The notes under the pieces are model-generated. The model was not told the origin of the DNA, made no database searches, and saw only the letters and a list, made by a program, of their open reading frames with translations. This document shows positions 28,949 to 36,660 of a DNA stretch of 64,000 nucleotides, piece after piece. Every line of letters begins with the position of its first letter. Positions within the stretch are counted from its first letter, which is position 1. This DNA is from Mycobacteroides saopaulense. GTDB taxonomy: Bacteria > Actinomycetota > Actinomycetes > Mycobacteriales > Mycobacteriaceae. Where the stretch lies: positions 3,782,001 to 3,846,000 of the forward strand of contig NZ_CP010271.1 in assembly GCF_001456355.1 (NCBI RefSeq), written 5' to 3'. The position numbers were made by a program, and so were the translations under genes.

Positions 28949-29410
28949 TCAGCGTGAGGCGACTTTCTGGCGGTATCCCTCCTCGAGGATCTTGCGCAGC
29001 TTCTCGTCCGAATGGGTGATGGCCAGGGAGATGAACGGCGAGATGACCTTGCCCAGCGCGCGGCCGGCAAGCCCGCCGGGCAGCCGGTAGTCGATGTTGA
29101 TCTCCAGCTGGGTCTCGTCATCGGAAATGGGCCGGAAACGACATTCGATCTGGTTGTCGATCCCTGAGCGCGACTCGGTGGTGAACAGGACGTCGGGATC
29201 CCATCCGGTCACCTCGATCGTCGACCGGAGTGTGGCGCCGAGGTTGATCGCGATGTCGTACTTGGCACCCAACCCCCGCGACACGTCATTGACGAAATGG
29301 ACGTGCTCGATCCCGAACATCCAGTCGGCCAAATGGTGCGCATCACTGATGTAGTCGAAGGCATATGCCATGGGCACCTTCGCGGAGGACACGTGATGGA
29401 TGTGCGTCAT
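28949..29410 (-). CDS. SRPBCC-family protein
   Basis: A 153-residue protein with the SRPBCC pattern: KVPMAYAFDYISDAHHLADWM at the start, a central beta sheet and a C-terminal helix. ATG 29410 is preceded by AGGGA. It sits between mshA and the ROK regulator, where M. tuberculosis has no equivalent gene, so it is probably a local addition. It may bind a hydrophobic ligand; nothing points to a specific one. Confidence 0.7.
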   Translation of the reverse strand: MTHIHHVSSAKVPMAYAFDYISDAHHLADWMFGIEHVHFVNDVSRGLGAKYDIAINLGATLRSTIEVTGWDPDVLFTTESRSGIDNQIECRFRPISDDETQLEINIDYRLPGGLAGRALGKVISPFISLAITHSDEKLRKILEEGYRQKVASR

Positions 29411-29509
29411 ATGCACATCCCTATCACTTCCGCGTTCGCCGAGTGTGAAACCACTGCGAGAAAATCGGCGAAACCCCGCAATGGATTCACGCTCGACGCA
29501 CCGGGAACC

Positions 29510-30748
29510 CTAGGCCAGGGCGGAAGCCTCATTACGCCGGGCGGACGCCCGCCGCATGGCACCCAAGGGATCGGCAAACAGCCCACCCAGCGAGACCACA
29601 CCCGCACCGGCCTCCTGTACACGGTTGCCGAATGCCGTCACCCGGATATCGCGCTTGGACAACGTCGACCGGTCCAGGAACGCGGTCTCGACATCGTTCA
29701 TCACCTCGGGGTACTCGGTGAAGGCCTGCCCACCGACGATCACCTCGTCGGGGTTGAGGATGTCCCGCAGCAGCGCCACCGACTGGCCCAGCACCCGACC
29801 GCGTTCGGAAAGCAGTTGGCGTGCCGACTCATTGCCACCGCGCGCGGCCTTGTACACCGCGCTCACCGAAACGCCGTCCCCGGCAGGAACAATGCGCAGC
29901 TTGCGCGCCGCGGCCAGCACCGCCTCATCGCTGACGGTTGTCTCCAACTTGCCGGTGCCGCCGAGCAATTCGGAATCGACTGGCAGCGCCGCAATGGTTC
30001 CCGGGCCACTGGAGGGGCTGTGCACCCGTCCGTCGATAGCGAGAGCGAAACCGACTGTTTCACGGGCATATACGTACAGGCTCGTCAGGGATCGAGCCGC
30101 GAAGCGGCGCAGACCCAGCAGCAGCTCGGCACCCGCCATCGCGTCCACGTGCGAGGCCACCGATACCGGCAGGCCGAGGGTATCGGCGAAGACCCGGCCC
30201 ACCGGAGCCTCGGTCCACCCCAGACGCGGGTGATCGACCGTCCCGGCCGGGCCGTCGACCACACCACCGGTGGCAACTCCGACCCACAAGGGACGACGAC
30301 GGTGCCACCGGGCGAGATAGCGCTGGGCGCTCCCGGCGAGCGAAGCCAGAGCGGCCCCCTGCGGGCCGTTTGGCGTGGGGGTTTCCACCACATCGAGGGT
30401 GCGGCCGAACAGGTCGGTCGCCACGATGCTGGTGGCGCGGGCACCGATGTGGATGCCCAGGGTCAGGAAGGGCTCGTGGTTGAGCTCCACCGGCACTCGC
30501 GGGCGGCCGATGGCGCCCGAGACGGCCAGATCGGCTCGTTCACGCAGCAGTCCCGCGTCCAACAGGGCCGTCACCTGTCGGTTAACGGTGGCAATAGAAA
30601 GGCCTGTGACCTGGGCAATCGCATCGCGAGCCACGGGTCCGCGCACACGTGCGGCGCGAAATACCGAAGAGGCGGCGCTATCGCCGATGTACAGGGCGGG
30701 GGGATGAATCTGGTGGCGAGAAACAGGTCGGCGAACCGGAGCAGTCAT
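29510..30748 (-). CDS. ROK-family transcriptional regulator
   Basis: A 412-residue NagC/XylR-type ROK protein, equivalent in position to Rv0485. An N-terminal winged helix (about residues 25-85, with GLSIATVNRQVTALLDAGLL) is followed by a ROK sugar-kinase-like domain with LGIHIGARATSIVATDLFG. The usual ROK zinc-binding CxCGxxGC cluster is absent. In M. tuberculosis the homologue influences pe/ppe genes; here it is more simply a candidate regulator of the divergent SDR. It is oriented toward mshA. Confidence 0.8.
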   Translation of the reverse strand: MTAPVRRPVSRHQIHPPALYIGDSAASSVFRAARVRGPVARDAIAQVTGLSIATVNRQVTALLDAGLLRERADLAVSGAIGRPRVPVELNHEPFLTLGIHIGARATSIVATDLFGRTLDVVETPTPNGPQGAALASLAGSAQRYLARWHRRRPLWVGVATGGVVDGPAGTVDHPRLGWTEAPVGRVFADTLGLPVSVASHVDAMAGAELLLGLRRFAARSLTSLYVYARETVGFALAIDGRVHSPSSGPGTIAALPVDSELLGGTGKLETTVSDEAVLAAARKLRIVPAGDGVSVSAVYKAARGGNESARQLLSERGRVLGQSVALLRDILNPDEVIVGGQAFTEYPEVMNDVETAFLDRSTLSKRDIRVTAFGNRVQEAGAGVVSLGGLFADPLGAMRRASARRNEASALA

Positions 30749-31010
30749 GAGATGGGTCCTTTGGCGGAGGTACAGCCTCAGAATAGGGCTGAAACGAGGG
30801 CTTTTGGTGTTGTGAACTGGGGCGATACCACGCCCGATACGTCAGGAAGACGTGCAGAAATTAGGCGCAGCGACAGACGCAGCGACAACACAGCTCGCGA
30901 GCCAGCGGCAGCCGAGAACCAATACCCGCGATCACGAAAGTGACCCGGGGTTCGGCGGCACGCTTGTTGGACACAGGCGAAATTTAGCATCCCTACGAGG
31001 CAATGTCCTA

Positions 31011-31031
31011 GCAGCGGCCTAATGCCGCTGC
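31011..31031. promoter_or_regulatory. Perfect palindrome in the ROK/SDR divergent region
   Basis: GCAGCGGC, CTAAT, GCCGCTGC: 8-base perfect arms. It is placed 19 bases before the SDR ATG, just ahead of a TACAGT that could serve as a -10 for a leaderless transcript. The remaining roughly 300 bases from 30749 to 31049 hold no gene; near 30862 there is a short imperfect direct repeat containing GCAGCGACA. Confidence 0.45.
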
Positions 31032-31049
31032 CTGACTACAGTGGCGACC

Positions 31050-31799
31050 ATGACCAATCCCTCGTTCGACGGCCGGGTCGCGGTTGTTACCGGCGCCAGC
31101 TCTGGAATCGGTGCAGCCACCGCTAAATCCCTTGCAGCCCTTGGGTTTCATGTGGTGGTTGCGGCACGGCGCGAAGACCGCGTCAGGGCCCTGGCCGACG
31201 AAATCGGGGGCACCCCGGTTGTGCTCGATGTCACCGACGCCGATTCGGTTGCGGCCCTTGCGCAGAGCCTGGATCGGGTGGATGTGCTGATCAACAACGC
31301 CGGCGGGGCCTGGGGCCTGGAGCCGGTGTTGGAGGCGGATCTGGAGCACTGGCGCTGGATGTGGGAGACCAACGTGGTGGGCACCCTGCAGGTGACCCGC
31401 GCGCTGCTGCCCAAGCTGATTGCTTCGGGCGACGGGCTCATCGTCACCGTCACCTCCATCGCCGCCCTCGACGTGTACGACGGCGGCAGCGGATACACCT
31501 CCGCCAAGCACGCCCAGGCGGCATTGCACCGCACCCTGCGCGGTGAGCTTCTCGGTAAGCCCGTGCGGCTCACCGAGGTCGCGCCCGGTGCGGTGGAGAC
31601 CGAGTTCTCGGTGGTTCGTTTTGACGGCGACCAAGATCGCGCGGATGCCGTGTACCGCGGCATCACACCGCTGATCGCCGAGGACGTCGCCGAGATCATC
31701 GCGTTTGTCGCCTCGCGGCCCGCCCACGTCAACTTGGACCAGATCGTCGTCAAACCGCGAGATCAGGCATCGTCCACCCGCCGGGCGACGCGGGATTGA
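31050..31799 (+). CDS. Short-chain dehydrogenase/reductase (Rv0484c-like)
   Basis: A 249-residue SDR with TGASSGIG near residue 15, NNAGG near 86 and a catalytic YTSAK near 152. The fold resembles the YdfG/serine-3-dehydrogenase branch. ATG 31050 is chosen over an in-frame GTG at 31041. Its neighbours match the M. tuberculosis block Rv0483-Rv0486. The TGA stop at 31797-31799 abuts a tRNA-like sequence, marking an insertion boundary. Confidence 0.85.
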   Translation: MTNPSFDGRVAVVTGASSGIGAATAKSLAALGFHVVVAARREDRVRALADEIGGTPVVLDVTDADSVAALAQSLDRVDVLINNAGGAWGLEPVLEADLEHWRWMWETNVVGTLQVTRALLPKLIASGDGLIVTVTSIAALDVYDGGSGYTSAKHAQAALHRTLRGELLGKPVRLTEVAPGAVETEFSVVRFDGDQDRADAVYRGITPLIAEDVAEIIAFVASRPAHVNLDQIVVKPRDQASSTRRATRD

Positions 31800-31871
31800 G
31801 CCTCCGGCAGGAATCGAACCGGCACCGCGGTAGGTAGTAACTCGCCGCTCTGTCCGTTGAGCTACAAGGGC
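31799..31871 (-). tRNA. tRNA-like sequence, probably degenerate
   Basis: A 73-base minus-strand sequence with tRNA layout: a D-arm GCTC/GAGC and T-loop TTCGATT. The acceptor stem (GCCCTTG/CGGAGGC) has one mismatch and two G-T pairs, and the anticodon stem pairs poorly (3 of 5). By spacing the anticodon would be ACT, which is unusual, especially without a long variable arm. It overlaps the SDR stop codon by one base. I regard it as a decayed or non-standard tRNA. Confidence 0.5.
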
Positions 31872-31875
31872 TTTG

Positions 31876-31947
31876 GGCGACCGAAGGGAGTTGAACCCTT
31901 GACTGCGGAGTCACAGACCGCCGTGTTTCCACTACACCACGGTCGCC
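31876..31947 (-). tRNA. tRNA-His (GTG)
   Basis: Folds well: acceptor GCGACCG/CGGTCGC (7 pairs) with an extra encoded G at position -1 opposite C73, the histidine identity element; D-stem GTGT/ACAC; anticodon loop CTGTGAC; T-arm AAGGG/CCCTT with loop TTCAACT. One T-T mismatch closes the anticodon stem. The 3' CCA is not encoded. Confidence 0.85.
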
Positions 31948-31970
31948 ATGGCCGAGTCGGCGGTCTTCCG

Positions 31971-32042
31971 CTGCCCCGCCAGGACTCGAACCTGAACTCC
32001 CGGATTCAAAGTCCGGTGGGCTACCGATTACCCCACAAGGCA
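31971..32042 (-). tRNA. tRNA-Gln (TTG)
   Basis: Folds well: acceptor TGCCTTG/CGGGGCA with two G-T pairs, D-stem GGGT/GCCC, perfect anticodon stem CCGGA/TCCGG with loop CTTTGAA, T-arm TCAGG/CCTGG with loop TTCGAGT, discriminator G. The CCA end is not encoded. It is the best preserved member of the cluster. Confidence 0.9.
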
Positions 32043-32057
32043 CTGTTGGCGCGCACG

Positions 32058-32107
32058 CTCCCCGAGCAGGATTCGAACCTGCAGTCCGGTCGCATTCCAG
32101 AGCGACT
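32058..32107 (-). pseudogene. 3' half of a tRNA, 5' part lost
   Basis: A perfect T-arm (GCAGG, TTCGAAT, CCTGC) and an anticodon-like hairpin GTCGC/GCGAC with an abnormal 8-base loop (TCTGGAAT) are present, but no 5' acceptor strand complementary to CGGGGAGC is found upstream. Its missing half coincides with the start of the toxin-like coding remnant, so this looks like a recombination junction. Confidence 0.45.
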
Positions 32108-32403
32108 ACACCAGTCTGAAGGCAGACGGCACGCCAGCGCGCCCGGACAAATTCAAGAATCCCGACTGGTGGGCTGCGGTAGGTACTTTCAGCTATCAGA
32201 CCAGCGGAGTAGCCACCCCGAACGGGAACGGAACCTACAGCGTGAACTCTCAAACCAGCATCTACGACTATTACAACTTCGAAACCACGGACGAACATCC
32301 GTGGCCCCAGGCATCTGATCTGAACAAGATGCACCGCGCAGGCTGGGCGCAGAACTTCGATACCACCGGCACCTCCGGCTTCCACACGAGTACCTGGCCA
32401 TGA
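32100..32403 (+). pseudogene. C-terminal remnant of a probable polymorphic toxin
   Basis: An open frame without a start codon encodes about 100 residues including PDWWAAVGTFSYQTSG, TSIYDYYNFETT and MHRAGWAQNFDTTGTS, ending at TGA 32401-32403. The W-A-x-G, YDxYN and HRAGxAQ pattern resembles the C-terminal ends of secreted polymorphic toxins of actinobacteria; this resemblance is from memory and unverified. Everything upstream is missing and is replaced by tRNA sequence. The stop overlaps the ATG of the following lipoprotein, as in coupled toxin-immunity pairs. Confidence 0.5.
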
Positions 32404-32852
32404 CCACACGGCTCAATACCCGCACCCAGTTACTGGCCGCGGTAACCGCGCTCGCAGTCCTGTCTGGCTGCACACCAGGAGGGGGCCAGACCGACAGTGA
32501 CCCCGGCATCGTCGGCGATCTCAAAATCGAGATCCCCAAATCCGCCACAAACATCGTCGGACATACCGATAGCGGCGTTGATTTCCTCATACCCAACGAC
32601 CAGTGGCGTGACTACGCAACGAAATACTATCCCGGAAAGACACTTTCAGAGCGCCCCTCAAAGGAAGTAGACGGCAGCGTGCCTGCGATGTGCATTCCCG
32701 CATTCCGCGCAGGAACCAAACTGTCACACTGGATCGCCGGTGAAAATATCCAATCCCGCGACAACAGGCTCGAGTACCGCTTTATCAGCGTGACGCCAGA
32801 CTGCGAACCTGGCAAAGCATTCGTGCAATGGCGCCTCTCCGATCCCGAATGA
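32400..32852 (+). CDS. Lipoprotein, candidate immunity protein
   Basis: A 150-residue protein with a lipoprotein signal peptide (TQLLAAVTALAVLSGC, lipobox LSGC near residue 24) and a small extracytoplasmic domain with two further cysteines. No family recognised. Its ATG overlaps the stop of the toxin-like remnant by four bases, the usual arrangement when a membrane-anchored immunity protein follows its toxin. If so it is now an orphan. Alternatively it is an unrelated small lipoprotein. Confidence 0.5.
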   Translation: MTTRLNTRTQLLAAVTALAVLSGCTPGGGQTDSDPGIVGDLKIEIPKSATNIVGHTDSGVDFLIPNDQWRDYATKYYPGKTLSERPSKEVDGSVPAMCIPAFRAGTKLSHWIAGENIQSRDNRLEYRFISVTPDCEPGKAFVQWRLSDPE

Positions 32853-32885
32853 GGCCGTTCGGCAGCTACATTAGATCGCGCCAAG

Positions 32886-34244
32886 CTATCGACGCGTGGT
32901 GGTCGGGGTAGCCGAGGCCGAAGGCACGCTCACGCTGGTCGACGGGGCTGACGTCGGCGTCCCCGAGAGTGTCGGTGCCCCCGACGGGGTCAGCGGAACC
33001 GTCGTCGGGATCGACGATGTCATCGACGTGACGGTCCGTTCCTTCGGATTCGGCGGAAGTGCGGACATCGACTGCCAGGTCGGCCAGTCCACCACCCAGT
33101 CCCACAGATCGCCGTCGGCATACGACAACTCGATCGAGGTGCCGGTCACCTCGACGGGATCGCCGTAGATGGCGGTACGGAAGTAGGACTCGGCATCACC
33201 CAGCGACAAGTTGATGCATCCATTGGTGACATTGGTATTTCCTTGCTGCCCAATGGTGTTCGGATTGGCGTGGATGAATTCGCCGTTGTTCGAGATCCGG
33301 ACTGCGAAGCGCTCGTGGACGTTGGAGTACCCGGCCGCCGGGTTGGACATCCAGAAATCCTCATACTTCTCGGTCACCACGTGAATCCCGCTGCGGGTGA
33401 CGTTGCGCGGCAGGTCACCCTCGCCGTAACTGCACGGCAGGTCCAAGATGGTGCCCTCGTCGGTGGTCACCCGAATCCGGTGGCTCTGCGCATCGGCATA
33501 GACAATCTGCCTGCGACCCACGGTGAAGTCCAGAGACATGTCCTCATTGCCGAAGGCCCCATCCCCGAAGGGAATGCCATAGAGGTTGGCCTTCACATCG
33601 ACTTTCGTGCCGGCCTTGAAGTACTCGCGTGAACGCCAATGCACCCGGGAACCCTGTTGCTCGTCGGGCAGCCATGCCCAGCCGCCTTCGGTGGGCGGAT
33701 CGCACGTGATGCTCAACGACCGCTCCACCGCGGCCTTATCGGCGATATGCGCGTCGAACTGGATGATGACCGGAGCCGCGATACCCACCGTCTGCCCATC
33801 GGCGAGTTGGAACTGGCCGTTGACCTTCGCTGTCGGCACCAACGTGGTGAATGCACCGGACACCGCGACGGCCTTACCGTCCAGGCCGACCGCCGAACCC
33901 TTCCAGGTGTAGGTCACATCGAACCCCAGTGGCTCGGTGGTGCGGAACCTCGTCTGGTCACGACTGAGGGCTCCCGCGACCACCTTGCCGTCGGCATTGA
34001 CCAGCTTCACGTCCTGGAACCACCCATTGGCCACGGTCACACTGACCGGTGCTGTCGGGTTGACGTCCTTGGCCTTGTCGTCGGGCAAGTACGTGAGCGA
34101 GGCCCCCGGCGACGGAGCCTCTTCGGGCTCATTCGAGCCCACGGTCGTGCAGGCCGCAGCAACGGCGGGCACCGTCAGACCCAATATCGTGAGCGCGCGT
34201 CGCCGCGTCAGCGCATCACCGAGATCTGGTCTGGGGTACTTCAC
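32886..34244 (-). CDS. lprQ: L,D-transpeptidase lipoprotein, LprQ/LdtMt5 type
   Basis: A 452-residue YkuD-domain enzyme forming 3-3 crosslinks in peptidoglycan. GTG 34244 gives a lipoprotein signal ([19 protein letters not shown]) and the length of Rv0483; longer starts lack a signal. Two Ig-like domains (about 40-250) precede the catalytic domain. The active site has HANPN and then TNGCINL with the nucleophile Cys; most family members have SHGC at that place, so Asn replaces His here. The last 45 residues are Ser/Thr/Pro-rich. Position next to the Rv0484c-like SDR and murB side agrees with M. tuberculosis. Confidence 0.85.
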   Translation of the reverse strand: MKYPRPDLGDALTRRRALTILGLTVPAVAAACTTVGSNEPEEAPSPGASLTYLPDDKAKDVNPTAPVSVTVANGWFQDVKLVNADGKVVAGALSRDQTRFRTTEPLGFDVTYTWKGSAVGLDGKAVAVSGAFTTLVPTAKVNGQFQLADGQTVGIAAPVIIQFDAHIADKAAVERSLSITCDPPTEGGWAWLPDEQQGSRVHWRSREYFKAGTKVDVKANLYGIPFGDGAFGNEDMSLDFTVGRRQIVYADAQSHRIRVTTDEGTILDLPCSYGEGDLPRNVTRSGIHVVTEKYEDFWMSNPAAGYSNVHERFAVRISNNGEFIHANPNTIGQQGNTNVTNGCINLSLGDAESYFRTAIYGDPVEVTGTSIELSYADGDLWDWVVDWPTWQSMSALPPNPKERTVTSMTSSIPTTVPLTPSGAPTLSGTPTSAPSTSVSVPSASATPTTTRR

Positions 34245-34342
34245 GACACCCCACGATACGGCCCGCTGCGGACAGCTTCGCCCAGCCAGACCAGGATCAC
34301 ACCCTGGATCGGGCCGGACGTGCGGTTTTGCCCTGCGATCGG

Positions 34343-34786
34343 CTAATAGACCGGGATATCGAAGATCGCGGCGGGGGCGCCGTACTGAGCGCTCCAGCCG
34401 GCCCACGCGACATCACTCGGGCCCAGGCGCTTATCGACGAGGGCCCAGCCCTGCTCGTCCTGGTGCAGCAGGGCTACGTATTTCTTCGACAGGACGCCGT
34501 TGGCCGAGGCTTCGGCAAAGGGAGTTCCGGCGTAGTCGATAGGTTCACCGCCGGGCTCCTTCATGGCCGACCAGAGAAAGGCCCAGCCATCGGCCGCCTT
34601 GAGGCTGCGCACATCCAAGCGGACCGGCTTGCCGAGCTGAGCGGTCGCATCCGCGAGCGCGGGCGCCACGAGGACGGCACCGTCCGGGGAGGAGGGGTCC
34701 ACCGGCGTCGCGACCGGGTCGGCCGCCGCGGCCGGCGCCAGCAGCAGTCCAACCCACATCACAAGCGCCAGGAATCCGATCCGCAT
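34343..34786 (-). CDS. Small secreted protein
   Basis: A 147-residue protein with a clear signal peptide ([22 protein letters not shown], cleavage near residue 22). The mature part contains [23 protein letters not shown] and [13 protein letters not shown] and resembles small mycobacterial secreted proteins of unknown role. AAGGAG precedes the ATG. It sits between the transpeptidase and an HxlR regulator on the same strand. Function not deduced. Confidence 0.65.
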   Translation of the reverse strand: MRIGFLALVMWVGLLLAPAAAADPVATPVDPSSPDGAVLVAPALADATAQLGKPVRLDVRSLKAADGWAFLWSAMKEPGGEPIDYAGTPFAEASANGVLSKKYVALLHQDEQGWALVDKRLGPSDVAWAGWSAQYGAPAAIFDIPVY

Positions 34787-34878
34787 GGGTGCTCCTTCGT
34801 TGGGCGACCCTCGCACGGTAGACGACCAACATCCGGGATTGCGGGAAGACGAGCCCGAGGATTCTGGCTGGACCAGAA

Positions 34879-35328
34879 CTAGACGCCGTTCTCCCCCGCG
34901 CCGATAACGGTCGTATCTTCCGGCCCCAGTACGCGGCCGTCCGCCGCACGGAGCTCGAACTGCCGCAGCGGACGCGATGTCTCGCGATCTACCAGTGAGG
35001 CGCGCGGTTCCCCGGAGTGGAAGCAGAACTCGTCGCCCCACTGCCGAAGGGCAACCAAGACCGGAAACAGCCCGTGCCCCTTGGCCGTCAACTGGTATTC
35101 GTGCCGCGCTCCGACCGGGACAATCTCCAGGATTCCGTTGTCCACCAACGCCGACAACCGCGACGCCAGGATGTTCTTCGCCAGTCCAAGGCGCTTTTGG
35201 AACTCCCCGAATCTGCGCAACCCGTCGAATGCGTCGCGAACGATCAGCAACGACCAACCGTCGCCGATCTCGCCCAGCGGCCTGGCCAGCGTGCAACTGG
35301 ATTCCGCGTGACCGGCACGTCCCACCAT
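34879..35328 (-). CDS. HxlR-family transcriptional regulator
   Basis: A 149-residue HxlR protein. The N-terminal Cys of the family is present (SSCTLARPL), followed by the winged helix (GDGWSLLIVRDAFDG through RLSALVDNGILEI) and a dimer helix. HxlR proteins sense electrophiles or redox stress. ATG 35328 gives the normal length; the ATG at 35361 would overlap the operator. Two GGTTGC...AACC palindromes lie in the gap to the divergent MFS gene, so it probably represses the transporter and itself. Confidence 0.8.
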   Translation of the reverse strand: MVGRAGHAESSCTLARPLGEIGDGWSLLIVRDAFDGLRRFGEFQKRLGLAKNILASRLSALVDNGILEIVPVGARHEYQLTAKGHGLFPVLVALRQWGDEFCFHSGEPRASLVDRETSRPLRQFELRAADGRVLGPEDTTVIGAGENGV

Positions 35329-35342
35329 CGACAAACTCCCTT

Positions 35343-35359
35343 GGTTGCAATATGCAACC
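35343..35359. promoter_or_regulatory. HxlR operator copy 1
   Basis: GGTTGCAATATGCAACC, a 7-3-7 perfect inverted repeat 15 bases upstream of the HxlR start, matching the second copy at GGTTGC and AACC. Confidence 0.6.
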
Positions 35360-35378
35360 ATTCATGCCACGCTCAGAT

Positions 35379-35395
35379 GGTTGCGAATTGAAACC
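35379..35395. promoter_or_regulatory. HxlR operator copy 2
   Basis: GGTTGCGAATTGAAACC, a less perfect copy of the same palindrome, 36 bases centre to centre from copy 1 and 20 bases before the MFS start codon. Confidence 0.55.
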
Positions 35396-35415
35396 AACTC
35401 TACCGAGGAGTCGGC

Positions 35416-36660
35416 GTGCTGACCAGGCCCATCATCGTGTTGTTCTCGTTCGCCTGCGGACTCGCGGTGGCAACCATCTACTTCTCGCAGCCATTGCTCG
35501 ACACCATCGGCGCGCAATTCTCCATCCCCACAGCACAGGTCGGCATCGTGCTGACCCTCACCCAGATCGGCTACGCCATAGGCCTACTGCTGATCGTGCC
35601 CCTCGGCGATATCGTCCAAAGCCGCAGGCTCATCGTCGGGCAGACCGTGGCGCTCGCGGTGGCACTGCTCGCCACCGCCGTTTCCCCCAACGCGTGGACG
35701 TTCCTGACAAGCATCACCGCGCTCGGCGGGCTGGCCGTGGTCACCCAGGTGATGGTCACCTATACCGCGGTGCACGCCGCGCCCGCGCGGCAGGGATGGG
35801 CCATCGGCGTGGTGACCGGTGGGATCATCAGCGGAATCCTCCTGTCGCGCACAGTATCCGGTGTGCTATCTGATCTGCTCGGTTGGCGATCGGTATACCT
35901 GATAGCGGCCGCCGCTGCGACGGCAACAGCCGGGATCCTGATGCGCGTCCTGCCGCGAGCCACGCGCTCACGCACCGGGCTGCACTACGGTCAACTACTG
36001 ACCTCAACGCTCCGGCTCCTACGCGATGAACCGGTACTGCGCTCACGGTCCGTCATCGCGATGCTGATCTTCGCCGCCATCACGGTCTTGCTCACACCGA
36101 TGGTGCTCCCGCTCACCGCTGCCCCATATCACCTGTCGCACACGGAAGTCGGACTGTTCGGCCTGGCCGGGGCTGCTGGCGCACTCGGGGCGTTCAAGGC
36201 CGGATCGTGGTGCGACAACGGCCTGGCCAGCCGGGTCACCGGAATCGGTCTGTGGTTGATGTCGGCGGCGTGGCTATTGGCGGCCACCCTGCGCTGGTCC
36301 CTGATTGGGCTCGCCATCGCAGTCGTGATCATCGACTTCGGACTGCAGTCGGTGCACGTGGCCAACCAGAGCCTCATCTACCGCCTGGACGCCGACCTCC
36401 ACGGGCGTCTCACTGCCGCCTACATGACGTTCTATTCCATCGGCAGTGCGGCGGGCGCCATCGCGTCCACCTGGGCGTACTCGACTCACGGATGGACCGG
36501 TGTCTGCCTGCTCGGTGCGTCGATCAGCCTTGGTACGCTTACCTATTGGATCGGCAACAGCAGCAATTCAGGCACGGAGGCAGCCGCCGACATCGACAGC
36601 CGCTGCCGCGACAACGCGGGCCACGCCTGCACCGCGCAGAACGGTGCACACTGGTCCTGA
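35416..36660 (+). CDS. MFS transporter, drug:H+ antiporter type
   Basis: A 414-residue major-facilitator protein with about 12 hydrophobic segments. The motif A region appears as LLLIVPLGDIVQSRRLIVGQ (about residues 57-76), typical of DHA1 exporters such as YnfM-like permeases. It starts at GTG 35416. The divergent HxlR gene and paired operators suggest it exports the compound sensed by HxlR. Its last 118 bases overlap the end of the convergent radical SAM gene; the terminal 40 residues are hydrophilic. Confidence 0.85.
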   Translation: MLTRPIIVLFSFACGLAVATIYFSQPLLDTIGAQFSIPTAQVGIVLTLTQIGYAIGLLLIVPLGDIVQSRRLIVGQTVALAVALLATAVSPNAWTFLTSITALGGLAVVTQVMVTYTAVHAAPARQGWAIGVVTGGIISGILLSRTVSGVLSDLLGWRSVYLIAAAAATATAGILMRVLPRATRSRTGLHYGQLLTSTLRLLRDEPVLRSRSVIAMLIFAAITVLLTPMVLPLTAAPYHLSHTEVGLFGLAGAAGALGAFKAGSWCDNGLASRVTGIGLWLMSAAWLLAATLRWSLIGLAIAVVIIDFGLQSVHVANQSLIYRLDADLHGRLTAAYMTFYSIGSAAGAIASTWAYSTHGWTGVCLLGASISLGTLTYWIGNSSNSGTEAAADIDSRCRDNAGHACTAQNGAHWS

